Assembly (NCBI GenBank): GCA_015655435.1
Contig: JAATFC010000292.1
Coordinates: 1 to 32,611, forward strand
From: Chitinophagales bacterium
Lineage (GTDB): Bacteria; Bacteroidota; Bacteroidia; Chitinophagales; Chitinophagaceae
DNA: 32,611 bases
Direction of reading: 5' to 3'
The notes below the pieces were generated by a model, which was not told where the DNA came from, ran no database searches, and saw only the letters and a program-made list of their open reading frames with translations. Below, piece by piece: positions 16,889 to 25,516 of the stretch. A program made the translations under genes and the position numbers. Positions within the stretch are counted from its first letter, which is position 1; every line of letters begins with the position of its first letter.

Positions 16889-17863
16889 ATGCAAAAATTT
16901 TGTTTTAGAAATATATTTTCGCAAAAGGGCAACATCTTTCGAGGTTTTGCCTTTTTTGTTTTTTCTAGTTTGTTTATCAATACTATAAACGCTCAGACGG
17001 ACACTACTATATTGGTGGAAAAGGATTCGCTGACTTTGCCAAGTGTTATAGTCCGCAGCGGACTCAATACAGGCTCGCTTTTACGGCGCATCAAACAGGA
17101 TTCCACTTTTTATAAAGCTTTCAAAACCTTACATGTCGTGGGTTACGTTGCAGACAACAACATCACGATGAAGGATAAAAAAGGAAGTCCTAAAGCAACT
17201 TACCAAAGTAAAATCAAACAAATCCGTTCAGGAAGTTGTCGTTCAATGGAGGTGCTGTCACAGCAGACGACTGGTGATATGCTGGACAAAAACGGTAAGT
17301 TCAACTATATGACGGGACAGATGTTTGCCGGACTTTTCCTAACGGAAGGCAAGGTATGCGGAGAGTCCAATATAGTAGGCAATATGCAGTTTGACTTTTC
17401 AGGGAAATCCGGTATTGACAAACATAAAGAGCAATTGAAAATGCTGTTTTTCAATCCTGGGCGAAAGATTCCGGGCATTCCTTTTATTGGCAACAAGTTG
17501 GACTTGTACGACGATAACGCAAGGGAAAAATACAATTACCGACTGGATACAGTCAACTTTTTCGGGCATTCAACCTATCGATTCTCCATCACACCCAAAC
17601 CGGACGCGGGCGGTATCGTGATTGACAATATGACGACTTGGTTTGATGCTGAGACATTGGATGTATTGGGTCGTACATACGCAATGAGTTACCATGCAGG
17701 GTTATATGGTTTTGACGTGAAGATGAATGTGCGCTTGTCCAATATAAAAGGCGTATTGGTGCCTGTCGATATGCAATATGACGGTAATTGGAGCGTGGTA
17801 CTGAAAGGTCGGGAAATCGGAACTTTCCATGCGAAACTATCAGATTTTGACATGAAAAAATAG
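16889..17863 (+). CDS. Secreted protein of unknown function (LolA-like core possible)
   Basis: A 324-residue exported protein. The hydrophobic signal segment (FRGFAFFVFSSLFINTINAQ) lies unusually deep, at about residues 18-36, after a polar start, so the true start could be a few codons in. The rest is a beta-rich region with repeated short strands. The part from ~235 (YRFSITPKPDAGGIVIDNMTTWFDAETLDVLG) has the pattern seen in LolA-like folds, and the protein at 21349-22551 has a similar segment (VYPVQFATIDS...GIILVDSATYAV). I know no function. It lies 59 bases after def on the same strand and may be co-transcribed. A strong bidirectional terminator follows. Confidence 0.6.
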   Translation: MQKFCFRNIFSQKGNIFRGFAFFVFSSLFINTINAQTDTTILVEKDSLTLPSVIVRSGLNTGSLLRRIKQDSTFYKAFKTLHVVGYVADNNITMKDKKGSPKATYQSKIKQIRSGSCRSMEVLSQQTTGDMLDKNGKFNYMTGQMFAGLFLTEGKVCGESNIVGNMQFDFSGKSGIDKHKEQLKMLFFNPGRKIPGIPFIGNKLDLYDDNAREKYNYRLDTVNFFGHSTYRFSITPKPDAGGIVIDNMTTWFDAETLDVLGRTYAMSYHAGLYGFDVKMNVRLSNIKGVLVPVDMQYDGNWSVVLKGREIGTFHAKLSDFDMKK

Positions 17864-17875
17864 CTGCTTGAGAGC

Positions 17876-17917
17876 AAAAAAGAGTTCAAACATATTTATT
17901 TGTTCAAACTCTTTTTT
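17876..17917. terminator. Bidirectional intrinsic terminator
   Basis: AAAAAAGAGTT (from 17876) pairs with AACTCTTTTTT (to 17917), with partial pairing of the inner bases. It ends in a T run on both strands and sits between the converging genes ending at 17863 and 17931. Confidence 0.8.
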
Positions 17918-17930
17918 CGGAATTAGTTTT

Positions 17931-19292
17931 CTAAAAACTAAACTGCACCCTTACGGTTGCAATCCCTTCCTTTTTCACGTTTTCATAACCAGGTATTGCG
18001 GTCTTTTCATTAATGGGTTTTTCGTACCAGAGTAGGATTTTCATGTAGTCGTTGAAGTAATGCAGAAATCCCGCGCCCCAGGTATCATAACGTACGTCCG
18101 CACTTGTAAATCCGCGAGTAGAATTGACCTGCAAACCTTTCACTTTTTTGTTGGGATCATACCAGTCATACTTCAATACGAGTTGATTGTCCCAACTTCC
18201 CAAATTTTGCAAAAGATAAAAATAAGCCCCGTCAAATTTCCTCGTTGTCAGCGGACCGGGCTTTCCCGATGCATCCAGAGGTAAAGTTCCTGGGGTTGAA
18301 GAAGAGGCGAGTGTTGCCGTCTGTTGTCCGAAAGCGTATTCGGCACGTAGTTCGGTCTGCCCTTTTTTCCCGTTGGGGAATACAATCTGAAAATCCACGT
18401 CACCATATTTGCGTGAAGCATTGCTGCCAATATTGCTGGCCAAAGAATCACCGCGCATTGTGTAAAAATCGCCTTGTCTTTGCGTAGTGAAAATCCTTGC
18501 GTTCTGACTGGTAATACCGCCAAGATAGCCGCTTATGCCACCGGATACACGTATATTGGATTTTCCTAGTTTCTGTTTTTTACTGCTGACACGCATGACG
18601 AAGTCCTTGTGGTTGTCGTATTCCATCGGACCTGTCAATCCCTGACCGTTGTAGATACCCATATCCACGGCTAGCCATTTCAGTTTGGATGTAGCTTTTC
18701 TAGGATTAAGACTCACCATGAAACCGAGGTCACGCTCCGTATTCATCAACGTCTGGGACATTCGTCCTCTTTCGGGAGCTTCCCGGTAGAAGGAAGAGTA
18801 CAGGACTTCGTGCCCGAATGGTCTTGCCATCATACCGATGGAGAAATGGAAGAGTTCGTATTTGTTTTCATAATAACGTCCCCAGAAATCACGGATATTG
18901 ACACCTTTTTCTGTTCCGTCAAATTGGAACAAGAAATACACGGAAGGCTTGCCGTCCGGTGTATAATGCGAAAAGTCCACACGCAATCGTCCGCGCCTTA
19001 GTCGAAAACGATTGTCAGAATAAGGTCCCCATTCTCCGCCCTGAAAAGTGTTGCCGTTGCCTTTGACCTGAGACAACTGGAACTGTGGTTGCAGGTAGCC
19101 ACTAAATCCTACATGGCTGAGTTTGTTGTAAAGCGCGAGCATATTGCGCCCCATGGATGTAGAGGTGTCAATCATGTCCGTCAATAGCCCATTGTTGTTG
19201 CGGGACATATTGGGAAGTTCGGTTTTCAGTTGGGCATTCAATAGGCAATAGCAAGAAAGAAGCAGCGTAGCCGTCAGTAAGATTTGTTTCAC
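17931..19292 (-). CDS. Outer-membrane porin, phosphate-selective O/P family
   Basis: A 453-residue exported beta-barrel protein: signal peptide (ILLTATLLLSCYCLLNAQ), N-terminal barrel start FSGYLQPQFQLSQ, then NRFRLRRGRLRVDFSHY, typical of OprO/OprP-like porins, alternating strands with aromatic belts, and a C-terminal Phe (VRVQFSF) as in outer-membrane barrels. It likely forms a diffusion channel for phosphate/polyphosphate or other anions; selectivity is not proved by the family name. It has a clear promoter of its own (19309-19341) and a shared terminator at its 3' end. No pho-type regulator or transporter is adjacent. Confidence 0.85.
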   Translation of the reverse strand: MKQILLTATLLLSCYCLLNAQLKTELPNMSRNNNGLLTDMIDTSTSMGRNMLALYNKLSHVGFSGYLQPQFQLSQVKGNGNTFQGGEWGPYSDNRFRLRRGRLRVDFSHYTPDGKPSVYFLFQFDGTEKGVNIRDFWGRYYENKYELFHFSIGMMARPFGHEVLYSSFYREAPERGRMSQTLMNTERDLGFMVSLNPRKATSKLKWLAVDMGIYNGQGLTGPMEYDNHKDFVMRVSSKKQKLGKSNIRVSGGISGYLGGITSQNARIFTTQRQGDFYTMRGDSLASNIGSNASRKYGDVDFQIVFPNGKKGQTELRAEYAFGQQTATLASSSTPGTLPLDASGKPGPLTTRKFDGAYFYLLQNLGSWDNQLVLKYDWYDPNKKVKGLQVNSTRGFTSADVRYDTWGAGFLHYFNDYMKILLWYEKPINEKTAIPGYENVKKEGIATVRVQFSF

Positions 19293-19308
19293 AAGTTCTG
19301 GTTTTGTG

Positions 19309-19341
19309 CAAAAATAGCCGAGATAGAAAAAGTTAAAGCAA
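19309..19341 (-). promoter_or_regulatory. Promoter of the porin gene
   Basis: On the minus strand: TTG (19339-19341), 22-base spacer, TATTTTTG (19309-19316, exact TAnnTTTG), with the ATG 16 bases further on. Spacing is within the range for Bacteroidota promoters. Confidence 0.6.
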
Positions 19342-19526
19342 TCTCCGTCGATAGATAAAGATACTTAACGATTTGATAATGTAGGACAAGAACCCGAAGT
19401 GAAAGACAAATGCGTAGGTTTCGTCTTTTTCATTCGCAGAATGAGTAATATTTTAACCTAAGTCATTTTTTCTTCTGGTAAAAGAATGCATATTTGTTGT
19501 CTTTAACGATTGTAAAAACTTGAAAT

Positions 19527-20408
19527 ATGGATTTTTCAGCAAAAATGTTACGCGACAATGCCCTAGCGGGAAAGGTAATCGTAGTTACCGGAGGCGGAAG
19601 TGGATTGGGTAAATCCATGACGAAATATTTCCTCGAACTGGGTGCTAAAGTCGCCATTACTTCCCGCGACTTGGACAAACTGAAAACGACAGCATCCGAA
19701 CTATCCGAACAGACAGGCAGCGAATGCCTGCCCGTGCAGTGTGACGTACGTTATATCGACCAAGTGGAAGCCATGCACCAATCCGTATTGGCACATTTTG
19801 GGAAAGTGGACGTTTTGCTCAATAATGCCGCAGGCAATTTTATTTCGCCTACGGAAAGATTGTCTGCCAATGCTTTCGATACGGTAATCGACATAGTGCT
19901 GAAAGGAAGCAAAAACTGCACTTTGACATTTGGCAAACACTGGATTGAGACAGGTCAAATCAATACGGTTATCCTCAATATAGTTACAACCTATGCCACG
20001 ACGGGTTCTGCATTTGTTGTTCCTAGTGCGACTGCCAAGGCCGGTGTATTGGCAATGACGCGCAGTCTTGCCGTGGAGTGGGCTAAATACGGCATCCGAA
20101 ACAATGCCATCGCACCTGGGCCTTTTCCTACAAAAGGCGCATGGGATCGCTTGCTGCCGGGCGACCTTCAGAAGAAACTCGACCCGGCCCAGAAAGTACC
20201 TTTACGACGCGTAGGCGACCATCAGGAACTTGCCAACCTTGCCGCATACCTTGTATCGGATTTTGCAGCCTATCTTAATGGAGAAGTTGTCACGATTGAT
20301 GGCGGTGAATGGCTGGAAGGTGCGGGAGAATTTAACTTCCTCGGCCGCTATGTGACCAAAGAGATGTGGGACATGATGGAAGCAATGGTGAAGGCGAAGA
20401 AGGGATAA
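19527..20408 (+). CDS. SDR oxidoreductase, DECR1-like 2,4-dienoyl-CoA reductase
   Basis: A 293-residue short-chain dehydrogenase. Cofactor motif TGGGSGLG (21-28), NNAAG (99-103). The usual YxxxK is missing; instead Y156, S167 and K171 stand in TTYATTG...VVPSATAKAGV. This spacing (11 and 4) equals that of the active-site Tyr, Ser and Lys in mitochondrial DECR1, and the surrounding sequence, including APGPFPTKGAWDRL, also resembles DECR1 as I remember it. It probably reduces 2,4-dienoyl-CoA with NADPH in unsaturated fatty acid degradation. It is unlike the FAD/FeS FadH of E. coli. It stands alone; the 3' end lies 6 bases from the converging regulator gene. Confidence 0.85.
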   Translation: MDFSAKMLRDNALAGKVIVVTGGGSGLGKSMTKYFLELGAKVAITSRDLDKLKTTASELSEQTGSECLPVQCDVRYIDQVEAMHQSVLAHFGKVDVLLNNAAGNFISPTERLSANAFDTVIDIVLKGSKNCTLTFGKHWIETGQINTVILNIVTTYATTGSAFVVPSATAKAGVLAMTRSLAVEWAKYGIRNNAIAPGPFPTKGAWDRLLPGDLQKKLDPAQKVPLRRVGDHQELANLAAYLVSDFAAYLNGEVVTIDGGEWLEGAGEFNFLGRYVTKEMWDMMEAMVKAKKG

Positions 20409-20414
20409 GAAAAC

Positions 20415-21185
20415 CTACAGTAAGCCCCACTCTACACATTTTCTGATAAGTTCCGAGCTATTCTTGGTTTGTGTTTTTCGTAAAATGTTTTTACGATGTG
20501 TCCGTATGGTATGGTTGGATAGCGAGCACAATGCTGCGATTTCCGGACTAGTATGACCAGTGGCAATATGCCTTAATATATCACGTTCCCGGTTGGTCAG
20601 ACTTTTTGGAAGGGCATCTGCCAATAGCCAGTCTTTGTAATGCATCTGGTGAAAGTCGTTGCGACTGCCGATGCCCGATACCAGTACCACATAGTTATTG
20701 ACCGGGGTCAGGTGCTGTATATTGGTGTGTATATTGATGGACTGCAGTAAGCGCCCTTCGCTGTTTTTTACGGATTGAATGGCTTGATGGTGGAACAGTT
20801 CGTATTTCCCGTTCCCCATGCGCATACGGAAACAATAACTGCTTTTGAGATTTAGCTTATGTTCCACTCCTATTTCTATCATCTTGTCTATAGTCATTCT
20901 TTCTGCTTGCATGACAAATGGAATGTCATCAGGGTGTACGAGGTCTATAATCTCCTTGAGATGCTGGGGTTTTCGTTCTAATCCATGCATATCCAATATG
21001 TTGTCGCTGCAATGCGAGAGTGTGCTGTCGGGTAGGTAGATGGCATAATGATAAAACCTTCCGACGGAAACCATGTCGGTAATAATCCGCTCTATCTGAG
21101 TAGTATTCTGGATTGTTTGGATATCGTTACTTAATAGATTTGGGTAGTCATTCCAAACGTTGTTAAGTACATGTTTCTTTGTCAT
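20415..21185 (-). CDS. PAS-domain LuxR-family transcriptional regulator
   Basis: 256 residues from the ATG at 21185 (MTKKHVLNN); a longer frame would need a TTG at 21212. The N-terminal ~170 residues resemble a PAS-like sensor (YHYAIYLPDS, LERKPQHLKEIIDLVHPDD). The C-terminal ~60 residues are a LuxR/GerE helix-turn-helix: LTNRERDILRHIATGHTSPEIA...HTIRTHRKNILRK. There is no receiver domain, so it is not a classical response regulator; the ligand or signal is unknown. It converges with the SDR gene and follows the secreted protein gene at 21349 on the same strand, 163 bases downstream of that gene's stop. Targets are unknown. Confidence 0.8.
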   Translation of the reverse strand: MTKKHVLNNVWNDYPNLLSNDIQTIQNTTQIERIITDMVSVGRFYHYAIYLPDSTLSHCSDNILDMHGLERKPQHLKEIIDLVHPDDIPFVMQAERMTIDKMIEIGVEHKLNLKSSYCFRMRMGNGKYELFHHQAIQSVKNSEGRLLQSINIHTNIQHLTPVNNYVVLVSGIGSRNDFHQMHYKDWLLADALPKSLTNRERDILRHIATGHTSPEIAALCSLSNHTIRTHRKNILRKTQTKNSSELIRKCVEWGLL

Positions 21186-21348
21186 TAAAAAAGCAATTAG
21201 GAGTAACCGCAACGAAAATACTGAGAAATACCGAAAAATGGGTATTGTTTTTTGTCATTGGGAATGTCAATTTTGAAAAAACTTTCTCAACCAAAAAGAA
21301 CAAAATGCAATTGTTGCAGAAAAGTCTGGACTATTTTCATAACAAGAA

Positions 21349-22551
21349 CTACCATCCAAGTTTGGATAACCAAGGATATTGTGACTGGAACGCATCGGTA
21401 TGGATAAGGTCCAATATCGATTTCCAGGATTCATCGCTTCCGGGTTTGTAAAAAGACTCAAGGGCCCATGACTGGTTGACCTGTTCCGAGGAGCTTATTT
21501 TTTTGACAGTATTGGTGCTTTCGGGATAAGCAATGACGTCAACGATGAAATCTAATTGGTGTTGTTTGTCGTTAAAGTTTTTTACCTGATATCCTTCCAT
21601 GTGAAAAGCGGACGGCTTCCATTTCTCTCCGTCAAAAGCGTAATCCATCTTGTCTTCCCTGAAATAATCAGAACCTTCATTTTGCTTAGATACAGCTTTT
21701 CTCAATGCCCAGTTTGTATGCCTGACGACCTGACAGACTGCATAAGTTGCGCTGTCAACCAATATGATTCCTTCGCTACCTTCTTTCGTACTGTCGATTG
21801 TCGCAAACTGAACAGGATAAACCATTCTGTTTTTGAATTTTATTTTGGACTTCAACTTGTAGGTAAAATTGTTCCATTTGGACGGGTCAATCATTGCATT
21901 TTTTGTAAAAACAATATCTGCTAAAGGCAAAGTGCTAAATGGATTGATAAAATACCAAGGCGGATTCTGATGGCGTTTTTTTTGTTCAACAGAGAAGTCC
22001 TTTAGCCTGTGTTTGTTTTGCAAAAGTCCAATGTCGAAAGTGTTGTTTTTCTTACCATATCCAGACATGTAAAATTTTAATTTAGCCATGTCGTATAGTA
22101 TGTATGCGGAGTCGTCGATAAGCACCTGACTGAACTGAATGGCATATTGATTGAATGGTTTGACGGGATAATTTATCGGAATGTTTTCACAGACTCTTTT
22201 TATGATGTCTTTTCCTCCGAAAGTGACGCTCACGCTTTGCAGAGAGGTGCGGCTAACGGACAAAAGTGTTAGGTATAAAAAAGAAGAATTGTCTACTTGC
22301 GCAAGATGCAGTTTATGAAACCCAGATGCCTCAATGTCAATACCGTTAGAGCGTAAGGATTCGGAAAGTACCTGGATGGAAAATACACCGAGCTTATCCG
22401 AATGCGTCTTGGTGTTTCCTATTTTGACAGTTGCGTTGGGAATAGGATAGAGTTGGTCGGCATCCACCAATTTTCCCTTGAGCCATACAGTGTCCTGCGC
22501 TGATACCGTTCCGGCAAAAAGTAAAAGAACAAAAATCAGAAAGCTTCTCAT
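21349..22551 (-). CDS. Secreted protein with carboxypeptidase-regulatory-like domain
   Basis: A 400-residue exported protein with signal peptide MRSFLIFVLLLFAGTVSAQ. Residues ~22-105 form a CarboxypepD_reg-like (transthyretin-fold) domain: LKGKLVDADQLYPIPNATVKIGNTKTHSDKLGVFSI. The remaining ~290 residues are a beta-rich domain of unknown function with a LolA-like stretch (VYPVQFATIDSTKEGSEGIILVDSATYAVCQV). It lacks the TonB-dependent receptor plug and barrel, so it is not a SusC-like protein. Similar two-part proteins are frequent in Bacteroidota and not functionally characterised to my knowledge. It lies just upstream of the regulator on the same strand. Confidence 0.7.
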   Translation of the reverse strand: MRSFLIFVLLLFAGTVSAQDTVWLKGKLVDADQLYPIPNATVKIGNTKTHSDKLGVFSIQVLSESLRSNGIDIEASGFHKLHLAQVDNSSFLYLTLLSVSRTSLQSVSVTFGGKDIIKRVCENIPINYPVKPFNQYAIQFSQVLIDDSAYILYDMAKLKFYMSGYGKKNNTFDIGLLQNKHRLKDFSVEQKKRHQNPPWYFINPFSTLPLADIVFTKNAMIDPSKWNNFTYKLKSKIKFKNRMVYPVQFATIDSTKEGSEGIILVDSATYAVCQVVRHTNWALRKAVSKQNEGSDYFREDKMDYAFDGEKWKPSAFHMEGYQVKNFNDKQHQLDFIVDVIAYPESTNTVKKISSSEQVNQSWALESFYKPGSDESWKSILDLIHTDAFQSQYPWLSKLGW

Positions 22552-22572
22552 AGTCCTAATTGTAGACTAAAA

Positions 22573-23334
22573 TTAATTCATTTTGAATGTTAATGCAGCA
22601 AAATCATCGACGCTCAACTGTTCTGCTCTTTTGTCAAAAATAGGGTCAGCCAATACTTCTGCAGAGAAGATGCTTTTCGTAGCATTGCGCAAGGTTTTTC
22701 GACGTTGGTTGAATGCGAGTTTGACTAAAGTAAACAATGACTTCTCGGTTTTTATATTGGCAAACTCGGTTCTTCTTTTCATGCGGATGACACCGCTCAT
22801 TACCTTTGGCGGTGGATTGAAGCTGATTGGAGGTACGTCAAATAAATATTCGACGGTATAAAAAGCTTGCGTCAATACGCTCGTGATACCATACACTTTA
22901 CTTCCCGGTCCGGCAGCAATACGGTCGGCGACTTCTTTCTGGAACATCCCGATACAAACAGGAACCTGCGTTTTCCATTCCAATACTTTGAAGACAATCT
23001 GCGTGGAAATATTGTATGGAAAATTACCCACGACCGTAAATTGTCCATCAAACGGAGCACTCATGTCCAATATGTCCTTATGGATGATTTTGTCAGCCAA
23101 TATTGGGTAGGTTTTGGTAAGATATTGGACTTTCTCGTCGTCCAATTCCACCGCCTTGAAATCCGTATTGGGTATTTCCAACAGATATTTGGTCAATGCA
23201 CCGCCGCCGGGGCCGACTTCCAATAGGGGAGAGTGTACGTCCTGTTGCAATGCGGCAACTATTTTTTGACAAATAGATTCGTCTTTCAGAAAATGCTGAC
23301 CTAGGGATTTTTTGAGCTTGAATGGTTGTGACAA
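22573..23334 (-). CDS. rsmA: 16S rRNA A1518/A1519 dimethyltransferase
   Basis: Dimethylates two adjacent adenosines in helix 45 of 16S rRNA, a late step of small-subunit maturation; loss gives kasugamycin resistance. 253 residues. KKSLGQHFLKD at the N-terminus is the family hallmark; the SAM-binding motif is LLEVGPGGGALT (from residue 37), and the catalytic motif IV is N104-F-P-Y107. It is the last gene of the minus-strand group surA-pdxA-epimerase-rsmA, 98 bases after the epimerase stop, and 21 bases before the next secreted-protein gene. Confidence 0.96.
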   Translation of the reverse strand: MSQPFKLKKSLGQHFLKDESICQKIVAALQQDVHSPLLEVGPGGGALTKYLLEIPNTDFKAVELDDEKVQYLTKTYPILADKIIHKDILDMSAPFDGQFTVVGNFPYNISTQIVFKVLEWKTQVPVCIGMFQKEVADRIAAGPGSKVYGITSVLTQAFYTVEYLFDVPPISFNPPPKVMSGVIRMKRRTEFANIKTEKSLFTLVKLAFNQRRKTLRNATKSIFSAEVLADPIFDKRAEQLSVDDFAALTFKMN

Positions 23335-23432
23335 AGAATAAAAGTAAAAAGTAAAGAATAAAAATCATATCGCAACTGATGTATATGGAAACTCGCGCCC
23401 TATGGTCGAAAACCAAATTAAAATCAGCATTA

Positions 23433-24299
23433 TTAGAAAAAATCAATAGACCAAATAGCACTGAACAGTTTGCCAGGAGACAGGGACAAAATGCCTTCTT
23501 TCTTGGTAATATCGCCCGAGGCCTCAACGTTGTCCGCAATGCCGTTCCATGGTTCGATACAAACAAAATCTGCATCTTTTGCACTCCAGATACCCATGTA
23601 TGGAAATTCGGAAAAGGAAACTGTCAATCCATGTGTGCCTTTGTCGCTTTTTAGTGTAATCTCGTTCGATTTTAAGTCCTTGAAAACCAAAGCATCTTTG
23701 TAAAAAAGTTCTTTTTTCAGTGGCAAGATTTTCGTGTCCTGAAGAAAGGGAACGGATTGCATAAGTGTTTGTCCGTTATTATCCAATGGATAAATATCCG
23801 TGTACTCATTTTGATTGAAATGAAGGACATAATCGTCAAAGGACAAATCTTTTTCCAACGGAACGTTGAATGCCGGATGCGCGCCAACGGAGAAATACAA
23901 ATCTTGACTGTCCGTATTTTTTACCGTATATTCTATATGCAGATGGCTTTCCTTAATCGTGTAGCGTACAAAAAACTGAAAGGAAAACGGATAGGCTTTT
24001 TTCGTTTCCTCCGTGTCGCCGATTCCCAATAGGACTGTACCGTCTTTCGGCTTTTCCAATATAGTGAAAACTGTGTCGCGTGCAAATCCGTGACGTCCCA
24101 ACGTGTAACTTTTCCCTTGAAAAGTATAGGTGTTGTCCTTCAGTCCGCCGACAATCGGGAAAAGAACGGGACTGTGCTTGCTCCAATATGCCGGGTCGCC
24201 TGCCCAGATGTATTCAAGTCCATCTGATTTTACGGACTGTATTTCCGCACCTTTTTCAGCGATTTGCAATTGTAGTTTTTCATTTTCTAACTGAATCAT
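23433..24299 (-). CDS. Aldose 1-epimerase-like protein (LacX type)
   Basis: 288 residues from the ATG at 24299 (MIQLENEKLQLQ); a longer start at 24350 would overlap the end of pdxA by 29 bases. Beta-sandwich galactose-mutarotase family: GRHGFARD (first His candidate) and SVGAHPAFNVPL, with the His of HPAFN as likely catalytic acid, match the LacX/YihR-like branch. It probably interconverts anomers of a sugar or sugar phosphate. The start lies 22 bases after the pdxA stop, so it is probably co-transcribed with pdxA. Its presence between pdxA and rsmA is unusual compared with E. coli. Confidence 0.85.
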   Translation of the reverse strand: MIQLENEKLQLQIAEKGAEIQSVKSDGLEYIWAGDPAYWSKHSPVLFPIVGGLKDNTYTFQGKSYTLGRHGFARDTVFTILEKPKDGTVLLGIGDTEETKKAYPFSFQFFVRYTIKESHLHIEYTVKNTDSQDLYFSVGAHPAFNVPLEKDLSFDDYVLHFNQNEYTDIYPLDNNGQTLMQSVPFLQDTKILPLKKELFYKDALVFKDLKSNEITLKSDKGTHGLTVSFSEFPYMGIWSAKDADFVCIEPWNGIADNVEASGDITKKEGILSLSPGKLFSAIWSIDFF

Positions 24300-24321
24300 G
24301 GCTCCGGATTTTGATGTAACG

Positions 24322-25410
24322 TTATTCGGATATTTTTTCGTCCACAACATTGCCCAATATCCTCGCGCTCATTTTACGCAAAGGATTGGCTCGGTCTTCT
24401 TCCCTCTGTTTCCTGTGTCGGATGATATCGACCGCCAGAAAGATGGACTCCAGCGTAGATTGTCCATCGGCAATGCCTTTTCCGGCTATGTCAAATGCCG
24501 TTCCGTGGTCGGGACTTGTGCGTACGACAGGCATGCCGGCCGTATAGTTGACTCCTTCGCCAATAGCCAAAGACTTAAACGGAATCAGACCTTGGTCGTG
24601 GTACATCGCCAATACCGCATCGAACTGTTCGTATTGGGCATGTGCAAAAAAACCATCGGCCGGATAAGGTCCAAAAGCAAGAATGTTGTTTTGTTTTGCT
24701 TCTTTAATGGCTGGTTTGATGATTGTTTCTTCCTCGTTTCCAATCAGGCCATTGTCGCCTGCGTGTGGATTTAATCCCAATACGGCTATTTTCGGTTTGG
24801 TGATTCCGAAGTCGGATTTCAGTGACTGATGGATGATTTTCAGCTTGCTGACTATTTTTTTCGCGGTAATTTCTTTGGCAATATCCTGCACGGGAACATG
24901 CTCCGTTACGACGGCAACTCGCATATTCTCGGCACACATGAGCATCACTACGTCCTGTAATCCAAATTCGTCACGCAAATAAGGCGTATGTCCTGTATAA
25001 GGGAAAGCCTCCGAATGGATGCTGTTTTTGTTGATGGGAGCTGTGACGATGGCGTCGATTGTACCGGCTTTCAGTTCGCCTACTGCATCCTGCAAAGACT
25101 TTAGGGCATATTGCCCCGCGATAGGAGATTCTTCGCCTGGAGTAATCGTTACATCCTCTTCCCAGCTATTGAAAATATTGACCTGCTTATTGCTTATACG
25201 TTCAAAATCCTTGATGATATTGAACGTAAAATTACTTTCTTGAATTGTTTTTTTATAAAAATTGACACATTTATTGTTCGCAAAAATAACCGGGGTGCAT
25301 ATATTGAGGATGTGGTTATCGCTCACGGCTTTGATGACTACTTCTAGCCCGATACCATTTAGGTCACCGCAGGTTAATCCAATCGTAGGTTTAAACAATT
25401 CTGTGCTCAT
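24322..25410 (-). CDS. pdxA: 4-hydroxythreonine-4-phosphate dehydrogenase
   Basis: Oxidises 4-phosphohydroxy-L-threonine in the DXP-dependent pathway of pyridoxal phosphate synthesis, with NAD(P)+ and a divalent metal. 362 residues. The three metal-binding His are visible: H171 (TEHVPVQ), H216 (NPHAGDNG) and H271 (MYHDQG), plus GDLNGIG near the N-terminus and RTSPDHGTAFDIAGKG. A terminator at 25459-25498 separates it from surA, so it likely has its own promoter; a weak TAATTTTA lies at 25429-25436. Followed by the epimerase and rsmA. Confidence 0.95.
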   Translation of the reverse strand: MSTELFKPTIGLTCGDLNGIGLEVVIKAVSDNHILNICTPVIFANNKCVNFYKKTIQESNFTFNIIKDFERISNKQVNIFNSWEEDVTITPGEESPIAGQYALKSLQDAVGELKAGTIDAIVTAPINKNSIHSEAFPYTGHTPYLRDEFGLQDVVMLMCAENMRVAVVTEHVPVQDIAKEITAKKIVSKLKIIHQSLKSDFGITKPKIAVLGLNPHAGDNGLIGNEEETIIKPAIKEAKQNNILAFGPYPADGFFAHAQYEQFDAVLAMYHDQGLIPFKSLAIGEGVNYTAGMPVVRTSPDHGTAFDIAGKGIADGQSTLESIFLAVDIIRHRKQREEDRANPLRKMSARILGNVVDEKISE

Positions 25411-25458
25411 GTCTTTATTTTAAGGACGTAAAATTAACTATAAAAAAATGTATTGAAT

Positions 25459-25498
25459 AAAAAAGCGCTGTCAATACAGTATTGGACAGCGCTTTTTT
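25459..25498. terminator. Strong bidirectional terminator after the SurA-type gene
   Basis: AAAAAAGCGCTGTC (25459-25472) pairs with GACAGCGCTTTTTT (25485-25498), and further inner bases can pair. The minus-strand T run lies on the pdxA side. It ends surA transcription before pdxA. Confidence 0.85.
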
Positions 25499-25516
25499 AT
25501 ATTATGTACGTAAAAA

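Noticed and set aside
24300-24350. Longer start for the aldose-epimerase gene overlapping pdxA
   Set aside because: The extra 17 residues look unlike the family start; MIQLENEKLQLQ fits the first strand of the fold.
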